Positions 1-7,306 of a stretch of 9,345 nt of DNA are shown here, piece by piece. A model generated the notes under the pieces. That model made no database searches. It saw nothing but the letters and a program-made list of their open reading frames with translations, and had not been told where the DNA came from. Numbering within the stretch: position 1 is the first letter of the stretch; every line of letters starts with the position of its first letter. The stretch spans positions 1 to 9,345 of the forward strand of contig WVWW01000238.1 in NCBI GenBank assembly GCA_011773795.1, read 5' to 3'. The stretch is from Acidobacteriota bacterium (lineage in GTDB: Bacteria; Acidobacteriota; Polarisedimenticolia; Polarisedimenticolales; Polarisedimenticolaceae). The position numbers were made by a program, and so were the translations under genes.

Positions 1-2
1 TC

Positions 3-407
3 GTCGGCGACAACTGGAAAGCCCGGGGCAGCGGTCGCACCTCCGACGGGACGGCGCATCCGGAGATGCAGATCAACATCATGAACGCCCGGGTCGCGCA
101 GCTCGTTGCACAGGATCCCGAGCGTCGCGCCCTTGCCGGCGACCAGCTCTACCTCGACCTGGATCTCGGTGCCGAGAACCTCCCTCCGGGCACGGAGTTG
201 GAGATCGGAGAGGCGGTCCTCGTGGTGACGGACCAACCCCATCTCGGCTGCAAGAAGTTCGTCCGGCGGTTCGGTGTCGAGGCGATGAAGTTCGTGAATG
301 CCGTGGACCGGCGCCACCTGAACCTGCGTGGAATCAATGCGAGGGTCAAGAAACCGGGTCGCATCGAGGTCGGGGACATCGCGCGAAGGCGCATCCCTCG
401 ACGCTGA
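3..407 (+). CDS. MOSC domain-containing protein, C-terminal part (5' end outside window)
   Basis: The reading frame is open from the first bases of the window (codons begin at base 3) and ends at the TGA at 405-407, giving 134 residues. It opens with VGDNWKARGSG, then MNARVAQL, AGDQLYLDLDL, NLPPGTELEIGEAV, the key PHLGCKKF segment (Cys codon at 249-251), AMKFVN and LRGINARV, and closes with PGRIEVGDIARR. This order is typical of stand-alone MOSC (molybdenum cofactor sulfurase C-terminal) proteins, in which the conserved cysteine is thought to take part in sulfur or Moco-ligand transfer. Members of this type are usually somewhat under 200 residues, so roughly the first 50-60 are missing. The ATG at 66 lies inside the domain and is not the true start. 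The protein is probably cytoplasmic and its substrate is unknown. A small ORF follows 20 bases downstream on the same strand and may be co-transcribed. The family call is confident; the biological role is not. Confidence 0.88.
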   Translation, partial: VGDNWKARGSGRTSDGTAHPEMQINIMNARVAQLVAQDPERRALAGDQLYLDLDLGAENLPPGTELEIGEAVLVVTDQPHLGCKKFVRRFGVEAMKFVNAVDRRHLNLRGINARVKKPGRIEVGDIARRRIPRR

Positions 408-427
408 GGCGCCGGCCGGGAGGCGTC

Positions 428-583
428 GTGAAGCCCAGGCTGCGGACGATCGCGAAGTGGACGTTGAGACTGTTCCTCGTCCTGCTGTTCGGGCGATGGA
501 GCGACGACGTGACGAGGTCCGTCACCCGCGAGCAGATGATGGACTGGTACACCTCGAGGCTCGATCTGACGCTCCGCTACTGA
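428..583 (+). CDS. Small hypothetical protein, 51 aa, GTG start
   Basis: The ORF starts with GTG at 428 and ends with TGA at 581-583. A GGGAGG Shine-Dalgarno-like run lies at 418-423, four bases before the start, which is rather close. The product has a basic, hydrophobic N-terminal half (KPRLRTIAKW, then LRLFLVLLFGRW) that could be a membrane-associated helix. The C-terminal half is polar and aromatic (TREQMMDWYTSRLDLTLRY). Third codon positions are almost all G or C (about 48 of 51), as expected for genuine coding sequence here. It begins 20 bases after the MOSC gene on the same strand and could be its operon partner. Its last seven bases overlap the end of the convergent protease gene. I do not recognise a family. 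It could also be a chance ORF, because strong GC bias on both strands inflates open frames; the RBS and placement favour a real gene moderately. Confidence 0.45.
   Translation: MKPRLRTIAKWTLRLFLVLLFGRWSDDVTRSVTREQMMDWYTSRLDLTLRY
509..525. other. Small inverted repeat downstream of the convergent gene ends
   Basis: GTGACG (509-514) pairs perfectly with CGTCAC (520-525) around a five-base loop. It lies about 50 bases past the protease stop as read on the minus strand, where a terminator might sit, but no T-tract follows and it is inside the small + strand ORF. It is recorded as a structure only. Confidence 0.2.
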
Positions 584-3500
584 AGGCCGGATTCGTTCCC
601 GCACGCGTCCACGGCCGTCACACGGTAGAAGAAGTCGGCGCCGCTGAGGCCGGCGTCCGTGTGGACGAACGTCGTGGTCCCCGTGCTTCCGATCGAGACG
701 GCATCGCCATACGAGGAGCCCTCGAGTCTGTAGACGACGTAGCGCGTCGCGGACACGGGTTCGGACGACCAGTCGAGGACGACGTCGTCGCCAATACGAT
801 CCAGGACGACGGTGTCCACCGTCGGAACCGGAAGCGCGCACCCGACACATCCCTGGCCGGCGTCCACGAGCCGGAAGTCGTCCACGCAGGCCTCGACCTT
901 GGTTCCGAGGACGGGTTCCAGGTCACGGGCAGTGAAACGGAACTTCACGCGATCGTTTGTCGAGATCAGACCCCCGAGAGGAATCTCGACCTCCACCCAA
1001 CCCGGGGGCTCTCCCGGAGGGACCTGCTCGAGCTGCATCCACCCGAGGCCCCCATCGACTTCGATCAGGAACGTGTCCGCGCCGGGAATGCCGTTCAGCT
1101 CGTTGACGTACCAGCGCGCGTAACGGACCGCCGGGTTCACCGTGGTGGACAGGTCATACGACGGCGACTGCAGGGTCGTCGTGCCGAAATCGATGTCGTT
1201 CTCGCGTCCCTCAGGCAACGTTGCCAGCAGGCCGGTGACCCAGGCGTTGACGCCCGGGGCCGGTGTGTGATCATCCTCCGGCTGGCTCTCGGTGCCCTCC
1301 GGATCACCCCATTCCCAGTGGCCGGTCAACGCGTCGTTGGGATCGACCACCATCCACCCGCCATCGTCCGGCTCGAAGTCGAGCGCCAGCAGCGTGAGGT
1401 CGGTTGCGCCCGCACCGGTGGTCAGGCGAACGTCGTTGATGTCCTCGTTCCCGAGCGCGTCCGCGGCGCGTACCAGATAGGTGAATGCAGCCCCCGGCGT
1501 CAGGGCCGCATCGACGAAACCCGCCGACAGGGTGGAGCCGACCAGGTTGGACGGGCCGGGCGCAAAGGCCGGGTCGGTCGAGCGGTACACGTGATAGGTG
1601 ACCGGCTCGCTGCAGCTATCCTGTGCCGCCGACCAGCCAAGCTCGATCTCGCCACACGAGGTGCCCGAGCTCAGCGTCTCGAGACCGGCGAACATCGGTG
1701 CCACGATGTCGGGTGTCACGGTCGCGATGGCGCTCAACTCCACCGTATTGCCGTCTTCTCCCGATCGGGAGTCATCGGCGCGGACGATGTAGTGGTAGGT
1801 CGTTCCGGGCTCGAGGTAGTCGTCGACGTAAGACGTTGCGGTCACACCGCTGGCCACGAGGTTAACGGCCGAGGGCACGAGACCCGCTGTTGTCGCGCGA
1901 TAGATGTTGTAAGAAATCGTCGCGTCGACGCAGTTGGAAGCCGCCGCTTGCCAGCTCAGGTCCACCCGGGCACAGGAGCTTCCCGGCGTTGCGCTCTGTA
2001 GACCGGAGAAGGTCGGCTCCGCGAAGCAAGCCGGCGTCAAGTCACACAGCGGCTCGTCGATGCGGATCTCGTCGACCGCGGCCTCGATCAGGTTGTCGGC
2101 GGCCGGCCCGTCCGCGGCGCGGAAACGAAACTGGACGCTGGAAGTGAGCGCGACGAAATCGTGCAACGCGAACTCCACATAAGTCCAGTACGCGGCCGAC
2201 CGATCGTTGCCGAGCGTCTCGAGGTTGACCCACCCCGTCCCGTCGTTCACGTCCACGGCGAAGAAGTCTCCGGCATCCTCGCCGATGTCACGGTTGCCGA
2301 ACCATCGGTGGTACGAGAGGATTGCCTTGGTTTGCCCCGAGAGATCGTAAGTCGGGGAGAGCAGGATCACCTCCCCGCCGTCCACGTCGTCGGAACCCAA
2401 CCCGCCGGCGTTGGGAGCGGTGAACCAGGCCTGCGTGCCGGGCTCGGTCACGTCGTTCTCCGGCTGGAACGTCGTCCCGTCCGGATCGCCGAGCGTCCAT
2501 CCTCCGGTGGTGGCCGTGGAATTGACCGAGTCGTGACTCCAGCCGCGATCGATCTCGAAGTCGTCCTGTTCCGTGACCGTGCGGTCGCCCACCGGGACGT
2601 CCAGGAACGAGTTTTCCGACAGGCAGAGCGACGTGTCGACCGCCGCCAGCTCGAAGCGTAGCGTATCGCCACATTCGACGACCTGGTCGTTTGTTTCGAA
2701 TCGCAGCACGCCGGTGTTGTCGGCCTCGGAGCCGACCGAGATCGCCGGCCAGCCATCCGTATCGGAGAGTAGTGTCACGCCCGGTGTGCTCGAGGTCAGC
2801 GTCGCCGTGACCGAGGTCGAGTCGAGCGTCCCCGCGTTCTCGAGCGTCACGACGAGGTCCACCGTCTCGCCGGGATCGGCGAAGCCCGAGCGGTTCCCCT
2901 GCGGATCGTCCGTGGCGGCGACGGCGCGGGCGTTCAGGACGGGTTGGGCGGTGAGCGACACGTGGACAGGGTTCTCGACCGTGGACTCGCACCCGTCCGC
3001 TGCGAACGAAAGGACGACGTAGTGGTAATCGATCCCGGGAGCGACTTCCGTGTCGGAAAACGTCGTCTCCGCCGCGGTCACGTCGGCGACGTGAAAGAAG
3101 CCGCGATCGTCGCGCAGTTCGCTCTTCAGGATTGTGTACCCGTTGACACCGGGTATCGAGTTCCACGACAGATCGACGCTGTCGCAATCAGGGACCGCGG
3201 CCAGCGCCGGCTGAGCCGGGCGGGTGCAATCCGCCGAGCTCGTGACCGTGCTGCCGGCGATCCCGTGTGCGTCAAAAGCGTTGAAGATCGCCGACCCGTT
3301 GGGCGTGCCGTTCATGAGGTTCCCGTCATCGTCGTCGGCGTTCACGTAGGCGTCGTAGACAGGAAAACTACCGCCCGGGAGGTACGACCCGGAATCAGCC
3401 AGGGAGTTGAAGAAGATTCTCTCGGAAGTTCTCCAACCGGTGTGGTAGCCGTGCACCGAGATGAGCGCCTGCGCGAGATCCCAGGCCGCCTGACCGTAGA

Positions 3501-5094
3501 TCTCCCCCTCGCAGTGGATCTCGTATCCCAGAGGGCCGAGAAAACCGGTCACCGGGCAATGGGTGCCGATGTTCGAGGTCGTCAACAGACCTTTCGGGGT
3601 GGTGAGCTGATCGAGGTTGCGAACCGGCTCGCCGGTCGTTTTGAAGTAGGGTCCGATGAGTGCGCTGTGTGTGAGGTGCATCGAGACGATGTCGGCGGTG
3701 GCCTCACCGGTGGCGCCGTCGCCGGGCCGTGTGTTCTCATCGAGGCCATGTGCCCACTCGTGGTACACGACATCGCTGATTTCACCGGTGTTGTTGCAGC
3801 CGTTTCCCGAGCGAAAGAAGTTGGCCTCTCCTGCCGTCCACACGGCGTTGCACGTGTCCTGGACGTTGACCCGGACGCCGACGTTGGAATCGAACCAAGG
3901 AAGCGCAAGCCACTTCTTCGAGAATCGTCGCACCTGGTTCATGTGATAAAAGGCGTTGCGCTCGGCGAGGGTGGACCGGCCGTTCCCGACCTCGTCCACA
4001 CCGCCCAGACCGAAGTCGATACGGCCGAAACCACTCTCGCTGTTGACCAGAGCCTGCGCCGGGGCCGTACAGGCCTCGCAGGTGGTGGTGAAGAACGGCC
4101 CGTCGAGCCCGGACACGATCGCTCCACCCAGATGGGCAAAGGCTCCGGCCGTGTCGGACAGTACGGGTGTCTCGCCCTCCGCACTGACGTAGGGGAGAGG
4201 AACGCGTATTTCCGCATCGGTCACGGTACGCGGGTAGACTCCGCCCTCGGCCCTGCCATAACGGTTGATGTCACGGAAACCGACGACATCGCCCGTACGG
4301 GCGTCGATGCGTGCCTCCCACGTCTCGATCTCGCCGGGCATGCGGTAGGTGACGACCCAGACGAGCCGGTACCGTAACGTGGCGCCGGCCTCTTCGGGCT
4401 GGAGGATGAGACGCGGCTCGCCCTTTGACTGTGCAATCTCCTGCGAATCACCGCTCCAGGCGAAGACCCGTCGCTCCGCTTTCGGGCCGTCGAGGACCGG
4501 CGAGACGTCGACCTCGACGGGTCCGACCAGCGGCGCACCGAACTGCGTGATGTTGCCACTGTTGAGGCGAACGAACACCCGTGCGGTCTCCACCGGCACG
4601 TCACCGACGAGCCACTCGAAGTAGAGGCTGTGGAGACGCCCGCCATCGCGAGAGCTACTACTCACCCGATCGAGCTCGAGACGGCCCGTGGGCGGTGCCA
4701 GCAAGTCGGCGTTCTGCCGGATGAAAGCGCGTGCGAGCGGTTCGAGCGCGTCGACCGTCAACTCGCCGTCGGCCAGGTCGACGCCGGTGAGGACTTCCGG
4801 ACCGAGTCGGTTACCGCGTCCCGGGACGAGCGGGATCCCGGACCCCTGAACGAGCGTGGCCCGCCGAGTGCGTGGGTCGAAATCGAAAATCCAGGTACCC
4901 CCGAGGCGGTCGAGGAAGCGCTGGGCCGCTGCGGCCATCGACGTCGTGTTCCCGGGGATCACGCGTTCGGATCGCGTGCTTGCGGCGGGCGGGGCGATGG
5001 AGCGTGCATCCCGGGGGGCGATCTCCACGGCCGGACTCGACGCCGTCGCAAGCCACAGCGCCAGAGCGACGAGCGGCTGTTGGCCTGATCGCAT
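577..5094 (-). CDS. Secreted modular zinc metalloprotease, M36/thermolysin-like, with FN3 and MAM-like modules (1505 aa)
   Basis: Residues 1-22 form a Sec signal peptide (hydrophobic LVALALWLA near 8-16). About 55-275 resemble the FTP/PepSY propeptide of fungalysin and thermolysin-type enzymes. About 285-612 form the catalytic domain, with AFYHMNQV at 381-388, the zinc motif HEWAH at 445-449 (DNA 3748-3762), and a probable third zinc ligand Glu464 in GEATADI. An acidic, possibly Ca-binding loop ADDDDGNLMNGTPNG lies at 586-600. Then follow FN3-like (about 622-715), CARDB-like (720-837), MAM/jelly-roll-like (843-1018), two FN3-like (1022-1128, 1130-1228), a second MAM-like (1233-1412) and a last FN3-like module (1418-1505). 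Many Cys (339/342, 415/433, 513/528) suggest disulfides and an extracytoplasmic site. The likely role is degrading external protein. ATG 5094 is preferred over in-frame ATG 5184 because it gives an immediate signal peptide and has GGGAGG upstream. No C-terminal sorting signal is seen. It is last in the minus-strand operon. The protease call is strong; exact module families are by eye. Confidence 0.9.
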   Translation of the reverse strand: MRSGQQPLVALALWLATASSPAVEIAPRDARSIAPPAASTRSERVIPGNTTSMAAAAQRFLDRLGGTWIFDFDPRTRRATLVQGSGIPLVPGRGNRLGPEVLTGVDLADGELTVDALEPLARAFIRQNADLLAPPTGRLELDRVSSSSRDGGRLHSLYFEWLVGDVPVETARVFVRLNSGNITQFGAPLVGPVEVDVSPVLDGPKAERRVFAWSGDSQEIAQSKGEPRLILQPEEAGATLRYRLVWVVTYRMPGEIETWEARIDARTGDVVGFRDINRYGRAEGGVYPRTVTDAEIRVPLPYVSAEGETPVLSDTAGAFAHLGGAIVSGLDGPFFTTTCEACTAPAQALVNSESGFGRIDFGLGGVDEVGNGRSTLAERNAFYHMNQVRRFSKKWLALPWFDSNVGVRVNVQDTCNAVWTAGEANFFRSGNGCNNTGEISDVVYHEWAHGLDENTRPGDGATGEATADIVSMHLTHSALIGPYFKTTGEPVRNLDQLTTPKGLLTTSNIGTHCPVTGFLGPLGYEIHCEGEIYGQAAWDLAQALISVHGYHTGWRTSERIFFNSLADSGSYLPGGSFPVYDAYVNADDDDGNLMNGTPNGSAIFNAFDAHGIAGSTVTSSADCTRPAQPALAAVPDCDSVDLSWNSIPGVNGYTILKSELRDDRGFFHVADVTAAETTFSDTEVAPGIDYHYVVLSFAADGCESTVENPVHVSLTAQPVLNARAVAATDDPQGNRSGFADPGETVDLVVTLENAGTLDSTSVTATLTSSTPGVTLLSDTDGWPAISVGSEADNTGVLRFETNDQVVECGDTLRFELAAVDTSLCLSENSFLDVPVGDRTVTEQDDFEIDRGWSHDSVNSTATTGGWTLGDPDGTTFQPENDVTEPGTQAWFTAPNAGGLGSDDVDGGEVILLSPTYDLSGQTKAILSYHRWFGNRDIGEDAGDFFAVDVNDGTGWVNLETLGNDRSAAYWTYVEFALHDFVALTSSVQFRFRAADGPAADNLIEAAVDEIRIDEPLCDLTPACFAEPTFSGLQSATPGSSCARVDLSWQAAASNCVDATISYNIYRATTAGLVPSAVNLVASGVTATSYVDDYLEPGTTYHYIVRADDSRSGEDGNTVELSAIATVTPDIVAPMFAGLETLSSGTSCGEIELGWSAAQDSCSEPVTYHVYRSTDPAFAPGPSNLVGSTLSAGFVDAALTPGAAFTYLVRAADALGNEDINDVRLTTGAGATDLTLLALDFEPDDGGWMVVDPNDALTGHWEWGDPEGTESQPEDDHTPAPGVNAWVTGLLATLPEGRENDIDFGTTTLQSPSYDLSTTVNPAVRYARWYVNELNGIPGADTFLIEVDGGLGWMQLEQVPPGEPPGWVEVEIPLGGLISTNDRVKFRFTARDLEPVLGTKVEACVDDFRLVDAGQGCVGCALPVPTVDTVVLDRIGDDVVLDWSSEPVSATRYVVYRLEGSSYGDAVSIGSTGTTTFVHTDAGLSGADFFYRVTAVDACGNESGLQ
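859..1398 (-). repeat. Duplicated MAM-like module, copy 2 (protease residues 1233-1412)
   Basis: This copy carries HWEWGDPEGTESQPEDDHTP, AWVTGLL, LQSPSYDLST, RYARWYVN, FLIEVDGGLGWMQLE, VKFRFTA and CVDDFRLVD, aligning motif by motif with copy 1. It is separated from copy 1 by two FN3-like modules that also resemble each other (NIYRATTAGLVPSAVNLVAS against HVYRSTDPAFAPGPSNLVGS). The unit of duplication may therefore have been larger than a single domain. Confidence 0.7.
2041..2568 (-). repeat. Duplicated MAM-like module, copy 1 (protease residues 843-1018)
   Basis: The encoded segment carries GWTLGDPDGTTFQPENDV, AWFTAPN, LLSPTYDLSG, SYHRWFGN, FFAVDVNDGTGWVNLE, VQFRFRA and AVDEIRID in order. 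The same string of motifs recurs in the second copy at residues 1233-1412. The likeness is at protein level and DNA identity is low, so this is an old domain duplication inside one gene. Such jelly-roll modules in secreted enzymes usually bind carbohydrate or protein surfaces. Confidence 0.7.
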
Positions 5095-5100
5095 CGCCGG

Positions 5101-5107
5101 ACCTCCC
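5101..5107 (-). promoter_or_regulatory. Ribosome binding site that fixes the protease start
   Basis: On the minus strand GGGAGG (complement of 5102-5107) lies directly after the TGA of the upstream oxidoreductase (5108-5110) and eight binding-compatible bases... more exactly seven bases (5095-5101) before ATG 5094. It supports the start at 5094 over the longer in-frame ATG at 5184, and it fits translation of the protease from the same message as the oxidoreductase. Confidence 0.7.
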
Positions 5108-7261
5108 TCAAGGTCTCCTGTTTTCCCCCGGTCGATCGGGCTTCTTGTCGTCGAAGGACAGCACGTCCATCGGACAGACGTCAATACAAATGCCGCAATG
5201 GATGCAGGACGAGTTGCGGTTGTCGAACGCCTCCTGGTTCTTGGCGAACGCCATCACGTCCACGCCGACCTGGCAGTGGCGGCTGCACAGCGTGCACGAG
5301 ATGCACTTGTCGTTGGCTTTGATCTTGAGGCGTCCGTACCAGGCGGCGAGGACCTGGTTCCAGGCCGCCAGCGGGCACCAGTAGCGGCACCAGACCTTGC
5401 CGCCGAAGAACGGGTAGAGCGCGACGGGGATCACCGCGACGAGCCAGAAGTCGACCAGGTAGCTGTAGGCCTTGGCCCAGCCGTTGTCGGCGCGTGTTTG
5501 GAAGGCACCGACGGTGATGAGCGTCACGATCAGCACCGCGATCAGGATGACGAAGCCCTGGAACTCCCAGGCCCTCGACCGGCGTCCCTTCGGAGACAGG
5601 TGACGCCAGCGATCGCCGAGCGTCTCGGCCAGACCCCCGCAGCCGCAGATCCACGTGCAGAAGCGCTTGCCGTGCTTGAGACTGGCGATCGGGATCGCAA
5701 CAAACGTTCCCAACAGCCCGGCGCCGATGAAGCCGTAGAGGAGCACGCGCGGGTCGCTCGTGTTCCACCAGTGGAACGTGTTGAAGAACAGCGGCCACGG
5801 TTGGTACAGGCCCCAGGCACGCCAGGTGTACTCGATGCTCATCGCCTGCACGGCGATGACGTTGACGATCAGGAAGAACAGGACCTGGAAGGTGACGAGC
5901 GTGGCATAACGCCACTTCTGATAGCGGTCGTCCCGGGCGATCCCGCTCCAGCGCTTGAACGCGAGCCAGCCGAACACGACCATGACGATCGTGTAGATCA
6001 GGCTGTACAGGTAGCCCTGCTGGAACCACAACGTCGAACGCATCTGCTCCAACGCCGCGGATTCGAACATCCAGGCGAACGGAGCGAAGGCGATATCGAA
6101 GATCGACGTCAGAACCGGTGCGAACCCCTCGACCGAGATCAGGTGGTTGAACGGCCAGGCGTAGGGCATCTCGGGGAACTTCTTGAGTGAGTAGAAGCTG
6201 TAGACGAACACCGAGACCAGCGCCAGATAGACCCACCGCCTGACGTCCCAGTCGCCTTCGAGCTTGATCTTCGCGCGGCGGAAGAACCCCAGCGGGAGCT
6301 CCGCGCCGATCATCTCGAACACCAGGTCGTTGCGCAGGGTCTCCTCAGGGCCCTCCGCCGGTCGGATCGTTGCCGTGTCGCGATCGATCCGTGTCAGCCG
6401 CGTGGCCATGCGCAGGTCGAGCGCTCCGGCCCGTTGACGTTCGAGCAGTGCATCGCGGTTGCGCTTGCGCGGGAAGGTCAGCTCCTCGTCGATCGTCGCC
6501 ATGGTGACGCGGTTGTGATCGCAAAGGGCCAGCGCCGCCTCGGCGGCCACGTCCCCACCGCCGTACACGAGCACGTGCTTGTCGCGCACCTCATCCGGAT
6601 CGCTGAGCTGATGAAACAGCTTGTCGGCGTGCTCTTTTTCGCCCGGCACCCCGGCCTTGCGGGGGTTCCCCGCCTTGCCGACGCAGAGCACGACCCGGCG
6701 CGCACGATACACGGCGTCGACGCTCTCGACCTCGATCCGGTCGCCCTGCCGGCGCAGGCCGACGACCTTCTCGTGGGTGCGGATGTCGAGACCGGTCCGT
6801 TCGATCTGTTCGTTCCAGCGTTCGAGCAGCTCCTCGCGGGTACATTCCTCGAACCACATCGAGCTGCGATTCGGCACGTCCAGCGGTTCGGCGAACAGGA
6901 ACTTGCCCTTGAACATGTTGACGACGGTCATCGCGATCCGCTCGGACTCGAGGACGACGTAGCGCAGGCCCAGCTCGTGGGCGCGCATGGCGGCGCCGAG
7001 CCCCGACGAGCCGGCGCCGACGATGATCACGTCGTAGAGCTCGCCCTCCGCCGGGCTCGACTCACCCAACTCGCGCCGCAACCGCTCGATGACCTCGACG
7101 CCCTGGTTCAGCCCGAGCTTGATCAGCGGGGTTCCCCCGACTTCGCCCACGAGGTAGACGCCGGGCACGGAACTCTCGCCGTTCTCCCCCACGAGCGGAA
7201 GCCGCGGGTAGGAAGGCTCGGGTTTCTTGGGCGCGAACAGCGCCCGGACACCGTCGATCAT
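5108..7261 (-). CDS. NAD(P)/FAD-binding oxidoreductase fused to a membrane 4Fe-4S polyferredoxin (717 aa)
   Basis: Residues 1-330 form a soluble flavoprotein. A dinucleotide fold begins with YDVIIVGAG at 76-84 (GxGxxG at 82-87, probably FAD), and a second nucleotide site, VYGGGDVAAE, lies at 232-241 (probably NAD(P)H). From about 341 to 620 there are six or seven hydrophobic helices (near 343-358, 416-434, 452-475, 506-527, 568-586, 600-619). Cysteines of the NapH/NosR/CcoG type occur as C535-x3-C539-x-C541 and C625-x3-C629-P. The C-terminus carries two classical cluster motifs, C653/656/659/663 and C686/689/692/696-P, for two [4Fe-4S] centres. It probably moves electrons between NAD(P)H and a membrane or redox partner, which is unidentified. 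No CxxC lies in the flavin part, so it is not a thioredoxin reductase. A segment that normally ends such folds (VPGVYLVGEVGG, 32-43) sits at the N-terminus. ATG 7261 has a GGGAGAG upstream. The stop lies 13 bases before the protease ATG. Confidence 0.9.
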   Translation of the reverse strand: MIDGVRALFAPKKPEPSYPRLPLVGENGESSVPGVYLVGEVGGTPLIKLGLNQGVEVIERLRRELGESSPAEGELYDVIIVGAGSSGLGAAMRAHELGLRYVVLESERIAMTVVNMFKGKFLFAEPLDVPNRSSMWFEECTREELLERWNEQIERTGLDIRTHEKVVGLRRQGDRIEVESVDAVYRARRVVLCVGKAGNPRKAGVPGEKEHADKLFHQLSDPDEVRDKHVLVYGGGDVAAEAALALCDHNRVTMATIDEELTFPRKRNRDALLERQRAGALDLRMATRLTRIDRDTATIRPAEGPEETLRNDLVFEMIGAELPLGFFRRAKIKLEGDWDVRRWVYLALVSVFVYSFYSLKKFPEMPYAWPFNHLISVEGFAPVLTSIFDIAFAPFAWMFESAALEQMRSTLWFQQGYLYSLIYTIVMVVFGWLAFKRWSGIARDDRYQKWRYATLVTFQVLFFLIVNVIAVQAMSIEYTWRAWGLYQPWPLFFNTFHWWNTSDPRVLLYGFIGAGLLGTFVAIPIASLKHGKRFCTWICGCGGLAETLGDRWRHLSPKGRRSRAWEFQGFVILIAVLIVTLITVGAFQTRADNGWAKAYSYLVDFWLVAVIPVALYPFFGGKVWCRYWCPLAAWNQVLAAWYGRLKIKANDKCISCTLCSRHCQVGVDVMAFAKNQEAFDNRNSSCIHCGICIDVCPMDVLSFDDKKPDRPGENRRP

Positions 7262-7306
7262 GCGCGTAGTCTCTCCCAGGAGGTTGGGAACGCAAAACGC
7301 GCCGGC
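7262..7306 (-). promoter_or_regulatory. 45-base intercistronic spacer with two small hairpins
   Basis: One inverted repeat pairs TCCCA (7274-7278) with TGGGA (7285-7289) around a six-base loop. On the minus strand its downstream arm overlaps the GGGAGAG Shine-Dalgarno of the oxidoreductase gene. A second pairs GCCGG (7301-7305) with CCGGC (7312-7316) and spans the glycosyltransferase stop codon. Neither is followed by a run of T on the minus strand, so a strong intrinsic terminator is unlikely. They could modulate oxidoreductase translation or partial read-through, but five-base stems are weak evidence. Confidence 0.25.

Noticed and set aside
328..2001. Long + strand open frame antisense to the protease
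   Set aside because: It is rich in Arg, Gly, Val and Asp without recognisable domains and lies fully opposite a well-supported gene. It is a GC-bias shadow.
2944..4377. Second long + strand open frame antisense to the protease catalytic region
   Set aside because: No domain or motif is visible, and it mirrors codons of the HEWAH-containing gene on the other strand.
5095..5184. Upstream ATG 5184 for the protease
   Set aside because: It would put 30 polar residues before an obvious signal peptide and overlap the oxidoreductase by 77 bases. ATG 5094 has the good RBS.
4856..6190. + strand open frame across the protease/oxidoreductase junction
   Set aside because: It crosses two real minus-strand genes and has a low-complexity Arg/Glu/Asp-rich composition with no family likeness.
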